Below the pieces are notes generated by a model, which saw nothing but the letters and a program-made list of their open reading frames with translations, was not told the origin of the DNA and did no database searches. A stretch of DNA of 64,000 nt from Burkholderia oklahomensis C6786 (GTDB lineage Bacteria > Pseudomonadota > Gammaproteobacteria > Burkholderiales > Burkholderiaceae): positions 2,232,001 through 2,296,000 of the forward strand of contig NZ_CP009555.1 of assembly GCF_000959365.1 (NCBI RefSeq), given 5' to 3'. Positions 25,860-39,615 of this stretch are shown here, piece by piece (within the stretch, counting starts at the first letter, position 1; each line of letters opens with the position of its first letter). The translations under genes and the position numbers were made by a program.

Positions 25860-26514
25860 CCTTCTACTCATCGACCCCGACCGTGCCGACGACACGAATA
25901 CAAACCGCATGGTGGGGCTGACGGAGCAGGAGGCGGACGACGAAGAGTACAAGGTGCATGTTGTCGAGCGCAAACTGCGACCGGTCAACAGTAAGGTCGC
26001 CGTTCGTGGTTTCGCCAGGCCGTGGCAGGAAGTGCCGGACGAGCTGAAGCGATGCGACGTAATTTTCGGGTGCGTCGACTCCATAACGGCTCGCGAACAA
26101 CTCGAGCGTTTCGCGAGACGCTATGCCATTCCGTACATCGACGTCGGGATGGATGTTCACGATGAGGAAGGCCGCTATTTCATAACCGGACAGGTCATCA
26201 CTTCGTTGCCCTCTCGGCCATGCATGCGCTGCATGGGATTCGTCACCGAGGCGAAACTGGCGGCCGAGCAAGCGCGGTACGGCGCCGCCGGCGGCCGGCC
26301 GCAGGTCGTGTGGCCGAACGGCGTACTCGCCTCGACGTCGGTAGGCGTGTTCATGTCGCTGTATACGCCTTGGAACGCCGAAACGACGCCGGCAATCTAT
26401 ATCGAGTACGACGGGAACCGCAACGTTCTTGCCCCGAGCAACCGGCTCCAGTATCTCGAGGGCGTCCCGTGCGAACACTTTGTCGGCACCGAAGGTGTAG
26501 GCGACATCTTCTGA
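25720..26514 (+). CDS. E1-like ubiquitin-activating enzyme (ThiF family)
   Basis: The 264-residue protein has an N-terminal SRQSFLG segment, the nucleotide loop GLCGGGSH (28-35), the ATP/Mg aspartate region IDPDRADDTNTNR (51-63) and D120 (FGCVDS). A later CMRC (168-171) and VPC251 provide cysteines. It would adenylate the C-terminus of the Ubl and pass it to the E2-like protein. The start at 25720 has AAGGAG upstream and lies inside the end of the JAB open frame. It is the last gene of the tightly overlapped part of the operon. Confidence 0.85.
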   Translation: MSNRHSRQSFLGQGSDERLQAASAAVIGLCGGGSHVSQQLAHIGIGNLLLIDPDRADDTNTNRMVGLTEQEADDEEYKVHVVERKLRPVNSKVAVRGFARPWQEVPDELKRCDVIFGCVDSITAREQLERFARRYAIPYIDVGMDVHDEEGRYFITGQVITSLPSRPCMRCMGFVTEAKLAAEQARYGAAGGRPQVVWPNGVLASTSVGVFMSLYTPWNAETTPAIYIEYDGNRNVLAPSNRLQYLEGVPCEHFVGTEGVGDIF

Positions 26515-26605
26515 GTTGCAGACGGGAGGGGGTGCTGGCACTTGCGCTTTTGGTTCTCAACTCCCAGTTCATTCGTACGCCTGGACTGGTCTCTTATCGC
26601 ATTGA

Positions 26606-26650
26606 CATCGGTTGCTATACGGATAAACAACTCCGAGGAAGCAACCGATG
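26606..26650. promoter_or_regulatory. 11-bp inverted repeat enclosing the start codon of the next gene
   Basis: CATCGGTTGCT (26606-26616) and AGCAACCGATG (26640-26650) are perfect inverted arms. The right arm contains the ATG at 26648, and the 23-base loop holds the ribosome site GAGGA (26635-26639). It could be an RNA switch or a repressor operator. TTGACA lies at 26602-26607, overlapping the left arm. Confidence 0.5.
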
Positions 26651-27451
26651 TCAGACCTGGAAACGCTTGCGCGGGTACGAATCCCCCGAAACAACACGGC
26701 GGCGATGCAGCTAATGATGCTGTACGCTCAGTCCGGACACATAGCCTGGACCGGCGACGACGTGTTGCCTGAGCATCTGTTGCGTCTGGCAAGGAAACTC
26801 GACACGCACTTTCATGTGACCCGCCTGGCCCATCAGCGTGCGTACTACAAGGGGCGCGGGGAGGCGTCCGTACACATCATCGCGTTGCCTGGCGATGGGC
26901 AGATACGCTGGGTTCTCATGTCAACGCGTGGCAGGCATGGATTGCTCGACCGCGCTGCGGCGTTGCCCGGACCGGTGCGCGATGTGCGCACGCGCGGCGA
27001 AAACCTCAGGTGGGGCCGGTATGAGCTGTTCCGGATGCAAAAACGCTTTCATTTGGGCACAACGGAAACCGGTACCGACGAAACCTGGTCCTGGCGCCTC
27101 GCTCCTGCTGAATTCCGCGCGTACGAGGCAATTCTGGTTGAGCGCGCAAAAATGCGCGACAGGGCGGCACATGCCGCCCAACTGGAGCGCCTCCGCGCGC
27201 TGCCCATGTTCGCGGGTGTACGTGCGCAGGTTGCGCGCCTGACGTGGGAGGCCGCGAAGACCTGGAACAAATTTAACCCGTCGCTGCCGCAGCTGCCGTC
27301 GTCATCGTCGCTGCCCATCATGACGAGGATGCCGGTCTATGCGTCGCCGCCGCAGACCTTGCTGCACCTAATCGCCGCCCGGGACGGCCACGGATTTTCG
27401 AACGTTGGGACCAAGGTCGATGCGATGACTGATGAGGGCCCGCGCGCCTGA
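26648..27451 (+). CDS. unknown protein following the Ubl operon
   Basis: This 267-residue soluble protein is rich in Arg and aromatic residues (LRWGRYELFRMQKRFHLG, DETWSWRLAPAEFRAYEAIL). It resembles hypothetical proteins carried on other proteobacterial integrative elements, but I cannot name the family. A Pro/Ser-rich stretch (SLPQLPSSSSLP) near residue 220 separates the main part from a short tail. It has its own ribosome site inside an inverted repeat and is 133 bases after the E1 stop, so it may be separately controlled. Confidence 0.6.
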   Translation: MSDLETLARVRIPRNNTAAMQLMMLYAQSGHIAWTGDDVLPEHLLRLARKLDTHFHVTRLAHQRAYYKGRGEASVHIIALPGDGQIRWVLMSTRGRHGLLDRAAALPGPVRDVRTRGENLRWGRYELFRMQKRFHLGTTETGTDETWSWRLAPAEFRAYEAILVERAKMRDRAAHAAQLERLRALPMFAGVRAQVARLTWEAAKTWNKFNPSLPQLPSSSSLPIMTRMPVYASPPQTLLHLIAARDGHGFSNVGTKVDAMTDEGPRA

Positions 27452-27638
27452 AGCTGATGCTCGCCCCGACCATTGCGGCGAGCCGGGCGTGCGGCAGTTG
27501 CATGAGTCAGCAAGGCATTTCGGCTGTTCACGTCGAGGCTGGTAATCATCACGGGTCGGGGCGTCTTCCCGCGTGACTATACAAAGGAGGCGGGCTGCAG
27601 GCAGCACGCTTTCAACCAATCATTCTGGAGGACAGGTC

Positions 27639-28145
27639 ATGCTGGTGATGGATGCGGTAGAGGAGCTGATGTCGATGGACTGGGTCGTCGCGGCGGAGGT
27701 CAATGTGGCGGGCTATTTTGCCTTTACGCCGCGTGGCCTTTTTTTTCCTGTTGCCTACGCGACGGAGGATGAATGGGCCGGCGACCTGGGTTTGGACGAG
27801 GTGGAGGGGGGACGCCTTGTCGAGCCGCATGACTGGATGGCGCAGCAGGAGAGCAGCCTCGAGCTCGCACAGGGCAGCTACCCGCACACTCCGGGCGGCC
27901 TGAGATTCTGGCGAGAGGCATCGACCGGCCGATTTTTCATGACACTCGAGGTCAACGCCAGGGAATTTGCGATTGTGCGGCAAATGGCGGCGATGGCAAG
28001 GAGGCGGGGATTGCTGTCGCTGATTGCAGAGGAACAGACAAACCCGGCCGCGGGGTGCCCGTCGTCAATTGATTTGAAACTCGCGCTGGTGAAGCGCGAG
28101 TTTTCGTTTGGACACGACAGCATTAAAGGAGGCATCTACGGCTGA
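27639..28145 (+). CDS. unknown protein
   Basis: This is a 168-residue soluble, acidic protein. The ATG at 27639 follows CTGGAGGACAGG, a good ribosome site. The first half has beta-rich segments (VAAEVNVAGYFAFTPRGLFFPV), and the centre has LRFWREASTGRFFMTLEVNAREFAIV. I recognise no domain. Upstream, CTATACAAAGGA (27577-27588) matches the leader of the AlpA-like gene, which hints at co-regulation. Role unknown. Confidence 0.6.
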   Translation: MLVMDAVEELMSMDWVVAAEVNVAGYFAFTPRGLFFPVAYATEDEWAGDLGLDEVEGGRLVEPHDWMAQQESSLELAQGSYPHTPGGLRFWREASTGRFFMTLEVNAREFAIVRQMAAMARRRGLLSLIAEEQTNPAAGCPSSIDLKLALVKREFSFGHDSIKGGIYG

Positions 28146-28408
28146 TGTTGAGACGCCATGTCTGCGTGTGCCGCGAGTCGGCGAGCCCAGCTCTTCAGGG
28201 GTGCTCGGGGCCGGCCGATGCCAGACGAGGGCTCAATCGTGAGATTGCAGCCTTGTCTCCATCGATGCCTTAAGCGGCGGCAGCGAGTGCTACGACCGCT
28301 CCTGGCTGAGGTAAGTGCCGCTAGATGCGGTAAAAGTTGCAGTGACCGGGTGCGTGCGGGCGATTATCATTGAGCCTTTATTAGACGACCGGGCAACCAT
28401 CGCGCCGC

Positions 28409-29995
28409 ATGAATCAGGACCTCAAGAAAACCCTTTGGGCCGCCGCCGACAAGCTGCGCTCCTCAATGGATGCCGCCGAATACAAGCACATCGTGCTCGG
28501 CCTCATTTTTCTCAAATACATTTCGGATGCGTTCGACGAGCGCCGCGTACAGCTTGCCGCCGCGTTCGCTGACGGGAACGACGACCTTTATCTGCCCGAC
28601 GCGGCCGACCATGCAGAGGCGCTCGAAGAGCGCGATTACTACACCATGGCCAACGTCTTCTGGGTGCCGGCATCGGCTCGCTGGGAGACGCTGCGGGCGC
28701 AGGCGAAACAGGCTGACATCGGCGCGCGCATCGATGCCGCGCTGGAAGCCATTGAGGCTGACAATCCACGGCTGAAGGGCATTCTCGACAAGCGTTTCGG
28801 ACGTACTCAGCTCGAACCGGGCCGCCTTGGTGAACTGGTGGACCTGATTTCCACCGTCGGGTTCGGCGAGGGCCACCGTGCAAAAGACCTGCTCGGCGAG
28901 GTGTACGAGTATTTTCTGGGCCAGTTCGCCACCGCCGAGGGCAAGAAGGGCGGCCAGTTCTACACGCCGGCGTCCGTGGTGAAGGTGCTGGTCGAGGTTC
29001 TTGCGCCGCACCAGGGACGCGTCTATGACCCGTGCTGCGGTTCGGGCGGCATGTTCGTACAGAGTGAAAAGTTCATCGAGGCGCACGGCGGCAAGGCGGA
29101 CGATATCAGTATTTACGGCCAGGAGGCGAATCCGACGACCTGGCGGCTGGTGGCAATGAACCTGGCCATCCGGGGCTTTGCGGCTGACCTCGGCAAGGAG
29201 CCGGCGGACACCTTTCACCGTGACCAACACCCGGACCTGCGCGCCGACTATGTGCTTGCGAATCCGCCATTCAACATTAGCGACTGGGGCGGGGAACGGC
29301 TGACCGAAGACCGCCGCTGGTCATATGGGTCGCCGCCGGCGGCCAATGCGAATTACGCCTGGTTGCAGCACATCGTCCACCACCTGAGCCCGCGCGGGCA
29401 GGCCGGCGTGGTGCTGGCCAACGGCAGCATGAGCACCAACCAGAACAGCGAGGGCGATATCCGCCGTGCGATGGTCGACGCCGACGTGGTGGACGTGATG
29501 GTGGCGCTACCGCCGCAACTTTTCTTCAACACTACAATTCCGGCGTGTTTGTGGTTCTTGGCCAAGGACAAGAGCGGCGGGGCGGTGCCAGGGGGCAAAC
29601 GCGGGCGCGACCGGCGCAACGAAATGCTGTTTATTGACGCGCGCAAGCTCGGTCGGATGGAAACCCGCGTGGTTCGCGTGTTCGACGACGAAGACATTGC
29701 GCGTATTGCAGCGACTGTGCACCGCTGGCGGGCTGATGGCGAGGACAGTGCCGACGAACTGTATACCGATGTACCGGGCTTCTGCCGGGCCGTGAAGTTG
29801 GCCGAGATTGCTGAGCATGGGCATGTGCTGACGCCTGGTCGCTACGTCGGAGCCGAGGAAGCCGAGAATGATGACGAGGCGTTCAACGAGAAGATGGAGC
29901 GCTTGACCTCGGTGCTCGCCGAGCAGATGGCGAAGGGCACGGAGCTTGATGCGGTGATTCGGGAAAAGCTCGGAGGGATGGGTTATGCGGTCTGA
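28409..29995 (+). CDS. hsdM: type I restriction-modification methyltransferase subunit
   Basis: HsdM transfers methyl groups to adenine N6 within the site read by HsdS. The 528-residue protein has the HsdM N-terminal helical domain, motif [11 protein letters not shown] and motif IV NPPF (near residue 285). The stop lies inside the first codons of hsdS (an 11-base overlap from 29985), so the subunits are coupled. A gap of about 260 bases upstream probably contains the promoter, but I see no clear boxes. Confidence 0.95.
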   Translation: MNQDLKKTLWAAADKLRSSMDAAEYKHIVLGLIFLKYISDAFDERRVQLAAAFADGNDDLYLPDAADHAEALEERDYYTMANVFWVPASARWETLRAQAKQADIGARIDAALEAIEADNPRLKGILDKRFGRTQLEPGRLGELVDLISTVGFGEGHRAKDLLGEVYEYFLGQFATAEGKKGGQFYTPASVVKVLVEVLAPHQGRVYDPCCGSGGMFVQSEKFIEAHGGKADDISIYGQEANPTTWRLVAMNLAIRGFAADLGKEPADTFHRDQHPDLRADYVLANPPFNISDWGGERLTEDRRWSYGSPPAANANYAWLQHIVHHLSPRGQAGVVLANGSMSTNQNSEGDIRRAMVDADVVDVMVALPPQLFFNTTIPACLWFLAKDKSGGAVPGGKRGRDRRNEMLFIDARKLGRMETRVVRVFDDEDIARIAATVHRWRADGEDSADELYTDVPGFCRAVKLAEIAEHGHVLTPGRYVGAEEAENDDEAFNEKMERLTSVLAEQMAKGTELDAVIREKLGGMGYAV

Positions 29996-31321
29996 GTTGC
30001 AGACTGATACAGACGGTGAAAGCTCTTGGCCGACTGTTGCACTTAAGTCTATCGCTATAAAGATTCGCTCCGGTGCGACTCCAAAAGGAGGCGCGGAAAG
30101 CTATCTCGAATCGAGGGCACGGTATGCGTTGGTCCGTAGCCAAAACGTCTTTGACCATCGTTTCGATGAAGCAGGTCTCGCGAACATCAGCGACCAGCAA
30201 GCCAAAGATTTGGCGGGTGCCGAGCTGCAGGATGGTGATGTTCTGTTGAATATCACCGGCGACGGGGTCACGTTCGGACGTGGGTGCCTTGTACCGTCAC
30301 ACGTGCTTCCGGCTTGTGTGAACCAGCACGTTATGCTGATTCGCACAGACAGTACGCTCTGTCATTCGGGGTACCTTGCGGCTTGGCTCGCTTTGCAAGA
30401 CTCGAAGGCCTATATCGAATCGTTCAACGCAGGAGGCAGTCGCCGAGCAATAACGAAGGGGCACATAGAATCATTTAATGTTCCGCTTCCGCCTCTCGAT
30501 ATACAACAGGGCATAGCTGACCTCGCGGCGGCCTTAAATGGGCGCATTGAGCTCCTTCGCCAAACCAACGCCACCCTCGAATCTATTGCACAGGCGCTCT
30601 TCAAGAGCTGGTTCATCGATTTCGACCCGGTACGGGCAAAAGTAGGAGGTCGCGAGCCCGAATGCATGGACGCGGCTGTGGCGAAGCTGTTTCCTGCGGA
30701 ATTTCATGAATCAGCGATGGGGCGGATTCCGAAGGGATGGAAAGTTGGTGACGTGTATGAGGTAGCTCAGGTGACCTACGGAGCTCCGTTCGCATCCAAG
30801 CTTTTCAACTCTGAAGGCGACGGACTACCGCTTGTCCGTATTCGGGACCTGAAAGATGAAGCGCCAGGCGTCTGGACACCAGAGGTTCACCCCAAGGGCT
30901 ACAGGCTTCGGCCCGGAGACATTGTCGTGGGCATGGATGGCGAGTTCCGTGCGTACCTTTGGGGCGGCGAGGAGGCATGGATGAATCAGCGAATTTGCGT
31001 GTTCAAACCGGTGAACGGTCACTCGGCTGCGTTTGTGCGGTGTGCCATAGCTGCGCCGTTGGCTCATATCGAGGCGACTGAAACGGCAACGACCGTTATC
31101 CATCTCGGGAAGGGAGACATTGACCGGTTCAGAATTGTGGTCCCGCCACCCGATGTCGCATCCGCATTTTCTGCTATATCCGAGCCGCTGTACGAGCGAA
31201 TCGTCGCGGGAAAGCAGAACGCACGAACACTCTCCAAGCTGCGCGACGCGCTTCTTCCTCGCCTCATCTCCGGCAAGCTTCGCTCCGCAGAAGCCGAGGC
31301 GCAATTGAACGAGACGTTCGC

Positions 31322-31325
<4 letters not shown>
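29985..31325 (+). CDS. hsdS: type I restriction-modification specificity subunit
   Basis: HsdS holds two target-recognition domains separated by conserved helices. Both are visible: the first ends at [27 protein letters not shown], the second at [10 protein letters not shown] followed by [22 protein letters not shown]. At 446 residues it is full length. The two recognition domains differ, so an asymmetric bipartite target is expected. The stop overlaps the hsdR GTG start by four bases. Confidence 0.93.
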
Positions 31326-34450
<3,125 letters not shown>

Positions 34451-34459
<9 letters not shown>

Positions 34460-34494
34460 CCCGGCGGGTTCGGGCGAGATTCCGGTCAGGCAAC
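34451..34494. terminator. bidirectional terminator between hsdR and integrase genes
   Basis: GTTGCCTGAC at 34451-34460 with its GG-ending arm pairs with CCGGTCAGGCAAC (34482-34494), with one bulged C. The stops of both convergent genes lie in the arms. It is well placed to end transcription from both sides. Confidence 0.6.
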
Positions 34495-36138
34495 CCTGCG
34501 GGTGAAGTCAATATGGACGACGTTCCCGATGGCGCTGGTCGGCATGGCTGGCGCAGGCCGAGGTGGCTGCTCCATCTGTGCGCCGCCCGTGTTGTCGCCG
34601 TCGAACTGACCCAGTGTCGCAGCTGCACCCTCGGCGATGACTTCCTGCAGCGTCACGCCGGCGCCTTTTTTGAGACGCCGGATGCCACGATGTGCAACAT
34701 CTTCAGGCTTATCGCCAAAAGCCGCGTCGAGGCGTTTTGCCAGGCTCTGCGCACAGAGATGCGCGTAACGAAGCAGCATGCGGGTGTCGCGGTGGCCGCT
34801 GAATGCCTGAAGGTCTACGAGCGAAAATCCGCCGGGCGTGTTGCTTCCCGCTTCGGCGACCCGGGAAATGGCTTCATGCCGGAGGTCGTGGATGCGCAGG
34901 CCATCTTCCTTTCCGTCCAGGCCTGCCTTCTTGCAAATCCGCGACCACGCCTTGCGCAACCCGTCGACGCCAATCGGGAAGACCAGCTTGCCGTTTCGTG
35001 GCAGATTCCGGAGCATCTCGACAAGGTCGAGACGGAGAGGGAGTTTGCGGGGACGGCCGTTTTTCGTTTCGGGCAGAAACGCCGTCTGGGCGTCGAGGTC
35101 CACGTTGGCCCATGTCAGGGTAAGGGTTTCGCTGCGCCGCGCGCCGGTCATCAGCTGAAAGTTGATGAAGGTTTCCAGCTGAGGAACATGCTTGAAGGAC
35201 TGTTCGGCCTCGCTCGCATGCAGCTTGCGTGCTTCCTTGATGGTCAGCTTGCGTCGATAGGTGGTGTGGGCTCGCTCCGCCTCGATGCGCACGTCAGACA
35301 TCAGCTCCTGCAGGCGGGCTTCGATGGACCATCTGCGGTCTTCTTCGCGCGCGGCGGCAAGCAGTCGGGTTTCCTCGTCACCCTTCAGACGGCGGTCGCG
35401 CTCGTTGTAGTAGCGCGGACGGCGCACGCCGTCCATCGGGTTCTTTGCGACACGAATGCGCCAGGTTTCAATGGCGATATTACAGACGGCCGAGAAGATG
35501 TCGATTTCCCGGTCGACCGTGGCGGGTGACACTTCCTGGCAGCGCTCATCGATGTAGTCGGTGAAATCGTCCGGGATGACGGCAGCAAAGGACTTGCGGA
35601 TGAACCTGCTGGTTTCGGAGGGCTTGCTCACACGGGTACCGGTTGCCTTCCGGAATTTCATGTCCCTGACCTTGGGGTGGGGGTTCGGGTGGGCGGCCAC
35701 TATCGCCGCGAGGTCCTGCCGGGGCAGCCCGGCGTCCTCCAGCAGCATGTTGATTTTGTAGGCCTCGACCTCGAAACTCTTGTGGCGGGGGGCCTCCTTG
35801 TGGAGGTACCGAATCAGCAGGTCGGCAAGCGTATGCTGCTTGGCGCTGGCGTAGTCGGTGAACAGGTCATACGCCTGCTCGCTTTCGAGTTTGTTCTTGA
35901 TACGGATGGCCTCGGCTTCGCTCCGGGCCGTGAAGGACTGGTTCTTGTGGCCGACGCTGCGTGAGCGGATGACGTAGTAGTCGTCCAGACTCGTGAGCTT
36001 GGGCTTGTAGCCCTGGTCGCGCAGCTTCTGGAGGTAAGCCTGGATGGCCGGGTCGGCCGTGCGGGCGAAGGATTTGGTGAGGTCGTCGTGCTTCTGGACG
36101 GTGACCTGGATTCGAGAGCGGTTCTCGATGGATGCCAT
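34486..36138 (-). CDS. tyrosine-type site-specific integrase of the island
   Basis: The 550-residue protein has the catalytic set of tyrosine recombinases: Arg in MTGARRSETL, HDLRHEAISR (His-x-x-Arg) and GHRDTRMLLRYAHL with the nucleophilic tyrosine. The N-terminal third should hold the arm-binding and core-binding domains and is longer than in most phage integrases. It lies beside the intact tRNA-Pro, between arm-like repeats and hsdR, and should catalyse integration at the tRNA 3' end. Its promoter region shares 13 bases with that of the helicase gene. Confidence 0.93.
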   Translation of the reverse strand: MASIENRSRIQVTVQKHDDLTKSFARTADPAIQAYLQKLRDQGYKPKLTSLDDYYVIRSRSVGHKNQSFTARSEAEAIRIKNKLESEQAYDLFTDYASAKQHTLADLLIRYLHKEAPRHKSFEVEAYKINMLLEDAGLPRQDLAAIVAAHPNPHPKVRDMKFRKATGTRVSKPSETSRFIRKSFAAVIPDDFTDYIDERCQEVSPATVDREIDIFSAVCNIAIETWRIRVAKNPMDGVRRPRYYNERDRRLKGDEETRLLAAAREEDRRWSIEARLQELMSDVRIEAERAHTTYRRKLTIKEARKLHASEAEQSFKHVPQLETFINFQLMTGARRSETLTLTWANVDLDAQTAFLPETKNGRPRKLPLRLDLVEMLRNLPRNGKLVFPIGVDGLRKAWSRICKKAGLDGKEDGLRIHDLRHEAISRVAEAGSNTPGGFSLVDLQAFSGHRDTRMLLRYAHLCAQSLAKRLDAAFGDKPEDVAHRGIRRLKKGAGVTLQEVIAEGAAATLGQFDGDNTGGAQMEQPPRPAPAMPTSAIGNVVHIDFTRRVA

Positions 36139-36162
36139 GATTGGGATGCTCCGTTGTTATGG

Positions 36163-36175
36163 AACACCGTATAGG
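36163..36175 (-). promoter_or_regulatory. shared promoter-like motif before the integrase gene
   Basis: CCTATACGGTGTT on the minus strand, 25 bases before the ATG, is identical to the motif 24 bases before the repA-like helicase gene. It is probably a -10 region with a short leader. Confidence 0.5.
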
Positions 36176-36212
36176 CACCAGGGGCCGAAAAACTTTAGTC
36201 AGCTGCAGCGTG

Positions 36213-36243
36213 AAGTGGCAGGCGGTTGCCACTGATTTGCCAC
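36213..36243. repeat. probable integrase arm-type sites, right end
   Basis: AAGTGGCA, then GTTGCCAC (36225-36232) and TTTGCCAC (36236-36243) at an 11-base step, mirror the left-end series at 8224-8261 in order, orientation and step. Confidence 0.55.
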
Positions 36244-36261
36244 TGCAGGTCCCTGAAACAA

Positions 36262-36288
36262 AAACAGCGGCTGTCTAAGCCGCTGTTT
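36262..36288 (-). terminator. terminator for tRNA-Pro supplied by the island
   Basis: A perfect 11-bp stem (36262-36272 with 36278-36288), a 5-base loop and A-rich sequence on the outer side lie just beyond the tRNA 3' end. It substitutes for the original terminator now displaced to 8041. Confidence 0.7.
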
Positions 36289-36300
36289 CGTAAGGAAAAT

Positions 36301-36349
36301 TCTGGTCGGGGTGAGAGGATTCGAACCTCCGGCCTCTACGTCCCGAACG
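36301..36349. repeat. attR: 49-bp direct repeat within tRNA-Pro
   Basis: This is identical to attL at 8079-8127. It covers the CCA end, T arm and variable region up to the anticodon stem. The island brought this copy and restored a full tRNA. Confidence 0.95.
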
Positions 36350-36379
36350 TAGCGCTCTACCAGGCTAAGCTACACCCCG
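36303..36379 (-). tRNA. tRNA-Pro (anticodon CGG)
   Basis: The 77-nt gene has a 7-bp acceptor stem CGGGGTG/CACCCCG with A73, an encoded CCA, a T arm with GGTTCGAATCC and an anticodon loop TTCGGGA giving anticodon CGG for codon CCG. It lies 30 bases after ispB on the same strand. It is the integration target of the island. Confidence 0.97.
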
Positions 36380-36409
36380 ATTTGGACTCTTTCGTCGCTT
36401 CAGTCTAGA

Positions 36410-37408
36410 TCAAGACTGACGTGACGTCGAGTAAGAGCATAATTCTAGCAGGCTCTCTTTGAAAATGGAAGAGGGGAATGAAGAAATTGCTGCGGCGGCT
36501 GCCTGAGCCTCTTGGCGGGCGCATTCGAGCGTGTGATCGAGCGCGCCCGAACGCGTGATTGCGTCGAAGATCGTGTCGAAGCGGTCGGTGCCGCCTTGCT
36601 CGATCGCTTCGCGCGCGAGCGCCGACTGCTCGGGCGTGCCGCGTTCGATCAGATAGATGAGCGGCAGCGTCGGCTTGCCTTCGCGCAGGTCATCGCCGGC
36701 GTTCTTGCCCATCGACGCGGCGGTGCCCGCGTAGTCGAGCCAGTCATCCATGATCTGGAACGCAGTGCCGATCCGGCGGCCGTATTCGGCGGCGGCGGCC
36801 TCGGTCGGCGCGTCGGCGCCCGCCAGCACCGCGCCGAGGCGCGCCGAGGCCTCGAACAGCTTCGCGGTCTTGTAGCGGATCACCTGCATGTAGCGGGTTT
36901 CGTCGACGTCGGCGTCGTGCATGTTCAGGAGCTGCAGCACCTCGCCCTCGGAGATGATCGTCGTCGCTTCCGACAGAATCTCCATCACGCGCATCTTGCC
37001 GACGCCCACCATCATCTCGAACGAGCGCGAGTAGAGGTAATCGCCGACGAGCACGCTCGCCGCGTTGCCGAACAGCGCGTTCGCGGTCTTGCGGCCGCGC
37101 CGCAGCTCCGATTCGTCGACGACGTCGTCGTGCAGCAGCGTCGCCGTATGGATGAATTCGACGACGGCCGCGAGCACGTGCTTCTGGCTTGTGTTTTCGC
37201 CGAGCGCGCCCGCGACGAGAAGGAGAAGCGCCGGTCGCAGCCGCTTGCCGCCCGCGCCGATGATGTACTCGGCGATCTGGTTGATCAGCAGCACGTCGGA
37301 CGCGAGGCTTTGCCGAATGACGCGATTCACCTGCTCCATATCGCTTGCGATCGGGGCGAGCAGGTGGGCGGCGCTGAGGGAGGGGGTGGCAGTCGACGAC
37401 ATGATCAT
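36410..37408 (-). CDS. ispB: octaprenyl diphosphate synthase
   Basis: This trans-polyprenyl synthase makes the side chain of ubiquinone. The two aspartate-rich motifs are HDDVVDE and DDWLD. The 332-residue length is typical. The start is ATG at 37408, with a second ATG two codons later. It is divergent from rplU, the usual arrangement in proteobacteria. Confidence 0.95.
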   Translation of the reverse strand: MIMSSTATPSLSAAHLLAPIASDMEQVNRVIRQSLASDVLLINQIAEYIIGAGGKRLRPALLLLVAGALGENTSQKHVLAAVVEFIHTATLLHDDVVDESELRRGRKTANALFGNAASVLVGDYLYSRSFEMMVGVGKMRVMEILSEATTIISEGEVLQLLNMHDADVDETRYMQVIRYKTAKLFEASARLGAVLAGADAPTEAAAAEYGRRIGTAFQIMDDWLDYAGTAASMGKNAGDDLREGKPTLPLIYLIERGTPEQSALAREAIEQGGTDRFDTIFDAITRSGALDHTLECARQEAQAAAAAISSFPSSIFKESLLELCSYSTSRQS

Positions 37409-37540
37409 GGAAATGGGTAGTGCCGCGGATTATAAGGCGAATCGCCCGCGAGCCGGGCCGTCGTGCGACTTCTTCACGCGTTTTTCGGCCGTTCGGCCGA
37501 TGTCCGCGCCACGGTCGGGCGCGGGAGACGCGGATGATCT

Positions 37541-37569
37541 TTGACCGAAGCGCTAACTCTATGTATAAT
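37541..37569 (+). promoter_or_regulatory. sigma70-type promoter of rplU-rpmA
   Basis: TTGACC (37541-37546), a 17-base spacer and TATAAT (37564-37569) form a near-consensus promoter about 55 bases before rplU. The leader contains a hairpin (TTTTCCG 37576-37582 with CGGAAAA 37594-37600). Confidence 0.85.
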
Positions 37570-37623
37570 CACGTGTTTTCCGCGCACGGTGCACGGAAAA
37601 ATGGATCCAGAGTGAGGTTCTCA

Positions 37624-37935
37624 ATGTACGCGGTCATAAAAACCGGCGGCAAGCAGTACAAGGTTGCCGTTGGCGAAAAACTGAAAGTAGAACAGATGCC
37701 GGCAGACATTGACGCAGAAATCACGCTCGACCAGGTTCTCGCAGTGGGCGAAGGCGAATCGATTAAGTTCGGTACGCCGCTGGTCAGTGGGGCTTCCGTC
37801 AAGGCCACCGTCGTATCGCACGGTCGTCATGCCAAGGTCACCATCTTCAAGATGCGTCGCCGGAAGCACTACCAAAAGCACGGCGGCCACCGCCAGAACT
37901 ACACCGAGCTGCGCATCGACGCGATCAACGCGTAA
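37624..37935 (+). CDS. rplU: 50S ribosomal protein L21
   Basis: The 103-residue protein with opening [14 protein letters not shown] and the basic C-terminal [16 protein letters not shown] is a standard L21. It is a 23S rRNA-binding protein, first in the rplU-rpmA operon. Confidence 0.98.
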   Translation: MYAVIKTGGKQYKVAVGEKLKVEQMPADIDAEITLDQVLAVGEGESIKFGTPLVSGASVKATVVSHGRHAKVTIFKMRRRKHYQKHGGHRQNYTELRIDAINA

Positions 37936-37963
37936 GCGCCTCCCTCGGTAAAGGAGCAATCAG

Positions 37964-38227
37964 ATGGCACACAAAAAAGCAGGCGGCTCGTCCCGGAACG
38001 GCCGCGACTCTGAGTCGAAGCGTCTCGGCGTCAAGGTGTACGGCGGCCAGGCGATCAACGCGGGCGGCATCATCGTGCGTCAACGCGGCACGCGCATGCA
38101 CGCAGGCGAAAACGTCGGCATGGGCAAGGACCACACGCTCTTCGCGCTGGTCGACGGCCATGTGAAGTTCACGACGAAGGGCGCCGCCAAGAAGCACACG
38201 GTCGTCGTCGTCCCGGCCGCTGCCTGA
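37964..38227 (+). CDS. rpmA: 50S ribosomal protein L27
   Basis: The 87-residue protein starts [16 protein letters not shown], the extended N-terminus that reaches the peptidyl-transferase centre. AAGGAG lies upstream. A strong terminator follows at 38256-38288. Confidence 0.98.
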   Translation: MAHKKAGGSSRNGRDSESKRLGVKVYGGQAINAGGIIVRQRGTRMHAGENVGMGKDHTLFALVDGHVKFTTKGAAKKHTVVVVPAAA

Positions 38228-38255
38228 GTCAGGCGCGACGGGCTTCGTAGCCAAG

Positions 38256-38288
38256 AAAAGGCCCCGCGGTAACAGCGGGGCCTTTTTT
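38256..38288 (+). terminator. rho-independent terminator after rpmA
   Basis: A 12-bp stem (38256-38267 with 38275-38286), a 7-base loop and a T-run follow the rplU-rpmA operon. Confidence 0.9.
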
Positions 38289-38408
38289 ATTTTGTGCGCG
38301 AATTTTGCGCGCAGGCATCCGGCGCGCGCATCGGCCGTTCGGCCGATTGGTCAAGCGCGGCGCCGCACGGCACAATAGCGGGAATGGCAGTAATACTGGA
38401 CGGAGTGA

Positions 38409-39530
<1,122 letters not shown>

Positions 39531-39615
39531 GCGCCGCCGCGGCCGCAAACTGCGCCGCGCGGTCCGCACGGCGCGCGGGATTCATTTGCGCATCACTCAC
39601 AGGAGACAGCGCACG

